Shown: positions 59,100 through 64,000 of the stretch, in pieces
Numbering within the stretch: the stretch's first letter is position 1
Layout of the letters: the number at the start of each line of letters is the position of its first letter
Assembly: GCF_000165425.1 (NCBI RefSeq)
Contig: NW_001798967.1
Span: forward strand, 593,657 to 657,656
Length of the DNA: 64,000 bases
DNA from: Paramecium tetraurelia
Taxonomy: Eukaryota; Ciliophora; Oligohymenophorea; Peniculida; Parameciidae
Reading direction: 5' to 3'
Translations under genes and position numbers: made by a program
Notes under the pieces: model-generated
What the model was told of the DNA's origin: nothing
What the model saw: the letters and a program-made list of their open reading frames with translations, nothing else
Databases searched by the model: none

Positions 59100-60056
59100 A
59101 TGAGTTAATTAATTTCAAAAATATTTTTCTAAAAAACTGTGCTTGTATTAAGAATTCAGGGTTCAATAAATTCTTAATTGTAAGAAATAGATTTATTAGT
59201 AATAGAGTGAGTAAAATTTCTCATCAGTTGGAAAATTATAATAAAGGGAGTGTAATAGCTTTAGGATTAATTATAAATTCATAAGGAGGCTGTCCATATT
59301 AAGTTGAAGTGTTGAGTAAGAAAATCAAAAGTTATCTAAATGGCTTGCCTCTATATACATTTGCAACTGAACAAAGTTTAGGCAATGCCTATCAATTGTT
59401 ATAATTGGGGAATAAATCTTATGCTTAAAATACATCTAAGATTGGTTTCACACAAATGTACAAAAATAAACTCAATTTCGCAGACTTTCTTTAAAATTAT
59501 GGGATAAATGTAAAGATCTCATTTATTCATTTAGACATTCTAATATTAATCGAGTTAAATTGTAAATCACAATTTTGTTGTAAACTCATCAATAAGAGGC
59601 AATAGTTAATAAGACATGGATTATTTAGATCAATATTATGGGTTGAAAACGAAGCAGGTAACAGACTAATGCTGGACAAATAGAAAGGAATAAATAAAAA
59701 TAAATAAGGATTAATTAGAGAATAATGTATTTTTAGGGAAAGAAGCAAAAGACCTTGGGTTAGTAGATGAATTAGGCACTTATGAAAAAGTTTTAATGTA
59801 GCAATATCCGAAAGCAAAGATTATTCCAATCAATACTGAAGGCAAATTAACAGAGTATGAGAATTGGTTTAATTTGTTCATAAAAATATCATAATCAAGT
59901 ATAGATAGTTTATTTATTTATAAAGGAGGGTTTATGGGATTAGTGCTATTATTTGGAGTTAAAGTTATGCTGAAATGGGGATTGATAATTTATGTGTGGA
60001 GATAGTCTGTCAAATAAAAGAAATTGAATAAGCAATTAGAATAACAACAACAATGA
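59100..60056 (+). CDS. S49 (SppA-like) peptidase with C-terminal membrane anchor
   Basis: 301 aa with introns of 26 and 25 nt, exact frame. The ClpP/crotonase fold of family S49 is visible: VIALGLIINSQGGCPYQVEVL (the GG turn), a helix-strand unit, then SLGNAYQLL at the place of the nucleophile Ser (usual ASGGYY), SKIGF, and a later VFLGKEAKDLGLVDELG, which is the most typical S49 stretch. A single hydrophobic segment near the C-terminus (GGFMGLVLLFGVKVMLKWGLIIYVW) anchors it, followed by a Gln-rich tail. Family members cleave membrane and signal peptides in bacteria, chloroplasts and possibly mitochondria. The location here is unknown. Confidence 0.85.
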
Positions 60057-61285
60057 GTCATTCATATATATCAAAGAAATGTTGTTAAAATTCATTGTTC
60101 TTGACTGTCCAACGTAAATGAAAATGAACAAGTATCGCATTAATATTCATCTTTTTACTTAAAATGAGTAAAATCAAAATATACTTTTCCTTTTGAAGTT
60201 TTCGTCTTTTATTTTTTTGTTATCTTGTATTTATCAATTTATGCCACAGGGATAATTGGTTAGATCTTGTATTGTTAAATATTTGATTCACGTGTTTTAT
60301 TTTGAATATGGCTATGTAAATAGGAGAGCATCATTATTATTACAGCAATTCTAATTTGAAATTGTGATTCAATACATATTGATTAGAATAATCATAATGT
60401 CTAAAGTTTCTAAATTCATCAATATTAATTCTACCCATAATATAAGTTAATATTTGATAATTGATGGTTCATTAATGGCAAAGATTAACACAAAATCCCT
60501 TTCAATATCCAACTCAACATTCACACAATTCTACCATTTAAGCCGATCTTCTAGATCAATATTTTTTATAGAAGTTTTTTAACTCTTATAGATCTGCTTT
60601 ATAAGCACTTCTATAGTCTATTATATTAGCAAAAATATCATAATTTTGACTAGTAATAATATTACCCCAACTTTTTGATAGTTAATTAAATTCATATACT
60701 ATAAGACTCTCCTTTAAATTTAAATCGATTTAAAGATTTTATTTTATTAGAATTTATTCTAAAATCATCTTTGATAATTTTTAATTACAACAAAAATTTG
60801 AAAAATTCATTAGATAGTAACATTCAAGCCTTGATCGAATTCAATCAAATTGATGATTAAAGGTTCCAGTCAATAAAATTTCAATGACATAAATCATTTG
60901 AATTAAAAAAATAATAAAATCGATACTAATATTTAATGAAGTAAGATAAAATTTGGCTATTAATTAAGTTAAATATATATCAAATTTATTAATCTAATAG
61001 ATGGAATTCCTAAGAAATTATCTAATTCTGATTGAATTAATAGTTTGGAAAAAAAATTGTTAAAATATATTGAAAACTCTTTGACAAATAATTAAGTCTT
61101 ATTTTTAACAGTATTTTTATAAACCACTTTAAAGGATAGATCAATACTTATAGAAATTGGCTTATTTGATATAAATTTATTATAAATTATCTAAAAGGTT
61201 TATTATTTTTATTTTATATAATTTAACAATAAAATAAATGTAGAAAATATAAGATGACTAATAATATATAAAAAATACAAAGAGC
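60057..61285. other. 1.2-kb intergenic region
   Basis: AT-rich sequence with no frame of convincing protein character. A 15-base match (CCACAGGGATAATTGG near 60243) resembles a conserved large-subunit rRNA motif but the flanks do not, so no RNA gene is called. Confidence 0.45.
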
Positions 61286-62845
61286 ATGCAAAAGATGGTA
61301 GAAATTGCAGATAGATTAGCATCAACAACTCCTGATTTAACGAAATGTGAGTTTCAATTTAATTTTTAGTTATTAATTCTGAGGCAATCTTAAAACCGAC
61401 GAAAATGTAAATTGATCAATAAGGTAAGAAAGGGGATCCAAATGATCCAAAAAATAAGAAGAAGCAAATCTAATAGAGTACTGTTATTACAAAAAATGAA
61501 ATGACTGCATAAGATTGGATATTAAAGTGTTAAGAATTGTAGGCAATTTTGGAAAAAGAAAAAATGAGAACAAATTAATTGGAATTAGAACTAAAAAATA
61601 GATAGGAAAGATTTGTTAATAGAGAAATTGAATATAGAAAAACAATAGAAGAATTATAATCTGAATTAAGGGCTAAAACAGCTTTGGATTAAGGAGATAG
61701 AAAAATAATGGAGAATATTTATAAGGATCACAATAAGATTATCGAGGGAATCAATAATATTCAATTAAGAACATCAAAAATATTGGTGGATTAGGAGAGG
61801 GATATTATTCGATTTTTTAATAATAAAATCAATGAAATAAAGAAGCAGTTTGAAGAGGAAAGAATTAAGAAAGGTAAAAATGATTAGGAGTATATTGAGA
61901 AAGAAAATTAATTGATTAGTGAATTAGAATGGATTAAAAACATAGCTTAAAAAATAGATAATGAAAATCATTCTCTGATGTAAAAATATAAAGAATTAAA
62001 AATATAGTATTAGACATAAGAGAATGATAGAGAAATGCTTTTAAAAGAGTTAATAATGAAAAAGAAAAAAAATGCCATTCTTAAATCATAAATATAATAA
62101 TATGAGAAATTATTGAATGAAGTTTAAAAGGATGAGGTGGAATAAGATGATCAATCCTTTGATTAACCATCCTATCAAGATATTGTAAGACCTGGAAGTA
62201 AAGCTAAGGTGAGAATTAGGTCTGTGAAGAATTTAGCCTAATCGTAGAATAGATAAAATAAGGATGAATAATTATCAAAAAATCCCTCTTAAATTCAATA
62301 ACAATAATTGCAAGGATCATAATCAATTCAATAAACTTTGTAAAGGTATGAGAAAACAATAAAATCTTTGCAATCAACATTAAAAAAGGAATAAAAGAGA
62401 GTGAGAGAATTGAAATAATTGTACATTAAGGAAATGCAAAGTAAATCAGAATTAGAAGTAATTTTAAGGAAGTGCATAGATGATATCAAGGAAGAAATCA
62501 TACAAATCAAAGGAGAAGCTAGAATATTCAATAAGAATAATAAAAGTAAATGTTATAGTAGATAATTTAGATAAATTGGATTAATTGGAGAAGGAAGATA
62601 GAGATAAATTAATTCAAACATTATTAGACAATGAAAAGATAGTGACATTAATACATGACTAGATATTTTATGCAAATAAAAAGAAGGTCGATATTGATGA
62701 GCTAAATACATCAAAATAATAATAGCCACAATAATAAAAGCTATTCTAATTTCCGAATAAATAAATACTATAACAATAATCTTAATAAAGAGAATAAGAG
62801 GAGGAAGGGTTTGATGATGGAGAGAATCCAGAAGATGAGTTTTGA
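61286..62845 (+). CDS. long coiled-coil protein, possibly axonemal or basal-body
   Basis: 503 aa with introns of 23 and 25 nt. After a short N-terminal part (ADRLASTTPDLTKF, AILKPTKMQ), residues about 75-290 are near-continuous heptads rich in Glu/Lys/Gln (CQELQAILEKEKMRTNQLE, IQLRTSKILVDQERDII), a second coiled coil lies around residues 360-430, and the tail is Gln-rich then acidic (FDDGENPEDEF). The layout is that of ciliary or basal-body coiled-coil proteins, but no specific family is identified. Confidence 0.75.
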
Positions 62846-62881
62846 TTAGTATAAATATTTTAGTTATACGCAAATAATTAT

Positions 62882-63484
62882 TCATTAAATATTAATAGGT
62901 TTAAACGAGTAGTAATCTGTATTTCTTCTCTTATATTCTACTCTTCTTGTGATTGAAGTATTCCTTTGGTTGGTATTATTTAGTTCTAATTTATTTCTGG
63001 CTTCTTGAGTTGAATTATTCATCTTAAGAAGTATGTCTAAGTGAGTGTTATTTTGATGAAAGGTTTTATTAATTTATTCTGTGATTTCTTTGAGTTTATT
63101 TTCATAATCCTCTTTAATAGTTTAAACGATTGTTGTTTAAGGTATTGAATAGCTTCTGTCTTGAATGTTTACGGTGTTTTTAGTTTAATCTTTAAGGATA
63201 GGAGTTGGTGGTTTATTTTCTTGATTAATCTTAGAATTATTAAATTATTAGAAAAATTACTCAACTCTTTGTAATTCAATCTTTTTATTAAATGGATCAA
63301 TGATCTCTTTGAACTTTGTCCAATTTTGAAATTGCTTAGTATCTTATTTAGCAATTGGTAATAAAATCTAATTATATAATTTAAATTGAATTACTTCTTC
63401 AATAAATCTAATGAATCCACTGCATAATTGTGAAATATCATCAGAACCCATTAGAGTTTGAAATCTTTGCTATGACATTGACAT
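62882..63484 (-). CDS. hypothetical coiled-coil protein
   Basis: 200 aa, intronless. Starts MSMSQQRFQTLMGSDD. A helical N-terminal part (CSGFIRFIEEVIQFKLYNQI), a Gln/Asn-rich middle, and a coiled coil near the end (KEDYENKLKEITEQINKTF). The C-terminus is basic with RRVEYKRRN. No domain recognised. Its stop faces the preceding coiled-coil gene 36 bp away. Confidence 0.6.
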
Positions 63485-63555
63485 ATAATTTTACTGTTAA
63501 ATTTATTTATATAATTATTATTTAAAGTTAATATAATTTTGAATATTTCATTTCA

Positions 63556-64000
63556 TCAAAATTATGCGTATGGTTGTTATCTATTTTAAGACATATCATT
63601 AAATCCACTTTGTTATGGATTCTGAGTTCCAATAGGACCAGCTATTGTAATAATCTATCAATTACCAACTTATTGTTAATTTCCTCTATAAGAATTTATT
63701 GCCACAATTGCTCCAACCTACGCATATATCAATCTTTTTACTTTTAATAAAGCATTCACAATGCTAATGAAGATTACGAAAACATGGAGACCATGTAATC
63801 TACCCCAAACAGGATTATTTTTTTCTGTGGCAGTCCAAATAGATCCAACTGACAATAACCAAATTAAATCAACTAAAATTAAGATTCCATTTAAAACCAT
63901 TAACTAATCAAATAGCAATTCAATTAATACCATTAAAGAATTGGCTTTGTCATCTCTTGAAATCCATAAATAATAGCAAAAGAAAGCAAATGGAAAATTA
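63556..64000 (-). CDS. multi-pass membrane protein, 5' end outside the window
   Basis: Open to the right edge, so the N-terminus is missing. Visible are two to three hydrophobic helices (WISRDDKANSLMVLIELLF, LMVLNGILILVDLIWLL, GLHVFVIFISIVNALLK) and a short Gln-rich tail after a 24-nt intron, ending NRQQPYAQF before TGA 63556. The helix spacing and the small size recall small tetraspanning proteins such as angiotensin-receptor-associated-protein homologues; that is weak. Confidence 0.6.

Noticed and set aside
60240-60260. CCACAGGGATAATTGG resembling a large-subunit rRNA motif
   Set aside because: Only about 15 bases match; the flanks do not follow rRNA, so no rRNA fragment is claimed.

Overview
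This window is almost certainly a piece of a Paramecium macronuclear (somatic) chromosome. It is very AT-rich and gene-dense. In-frame TAA and TAG occur throughout conserved domains (histone fold, kinases, kinesin, cullin, coatomer), and only TGA ends genes: the ciliate code in which TAA/TAG encode glutamine. Genes are broken by tiny GT...AG introns of about 19-31 nt. For most models here, removing these introns leaves an exact whole number of codons with one open frame, which is the main support for the exon structures. All coordinates run from the proposed ATG to TGA and were read by eye.

Layout. 0-12 kb: a multi-pass membrane protein, a cyclic-nucleotide-gated K+ channel, a small HTH protein, a VAP/MSP tail-anchored protein, a secreted protein, a mitochondrial calcium uniporter, an LRR-TKL kinase, and a CNBD channel-like protein that has lost its pore signature. 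12-20 kb: Q/N-rich proteins, an SLC35 transporter, a degenerate cyclic amidohydrolase, a membrane protein, an LRR protein and a 5S rRNA gene. 20-31 kb: a cullin, a coiled-coil protein head-to-head with a double CNBD protein, and an HMG-box protein. 31-45.5 kb: an SCP/FCP-like phosphatase, a kinase with DFN in place of DFG, a divergent histone H4 variant, a three-RRM protein, a degenerate sensor-kinase-like membrane protein, a CK1-like kinase, a kinesin, a second identical 5S gene, and an AGC kinase. 45.5-56 kb: a hypothetical protein, a Rab-like GTPase, beta'-COP, a long TPR protein with clockwork introns, and a GH38 alpha-mannosidase. 56-64 kb: four small basic proteins in tandem (two with a PP1-docking-like tail), an S49 (SppA-like) peptidase, coiled-coil proteins and a membrane protein running off the edge.

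There are no operons, and neighbours rarely share a function. The density of second-messenger machinery (three CNBD proteins, four kinases, a phosphatase, a Ca2+ uniporter) is typical of Paramecium. Spacing is extreme: start codons of divergent genes lie as little as 14, 17 and 27 bp apart, and stops of convergent genes 6-10 bp apart. I see no mobile element, CRISPR array, tRNA gene or telomere.
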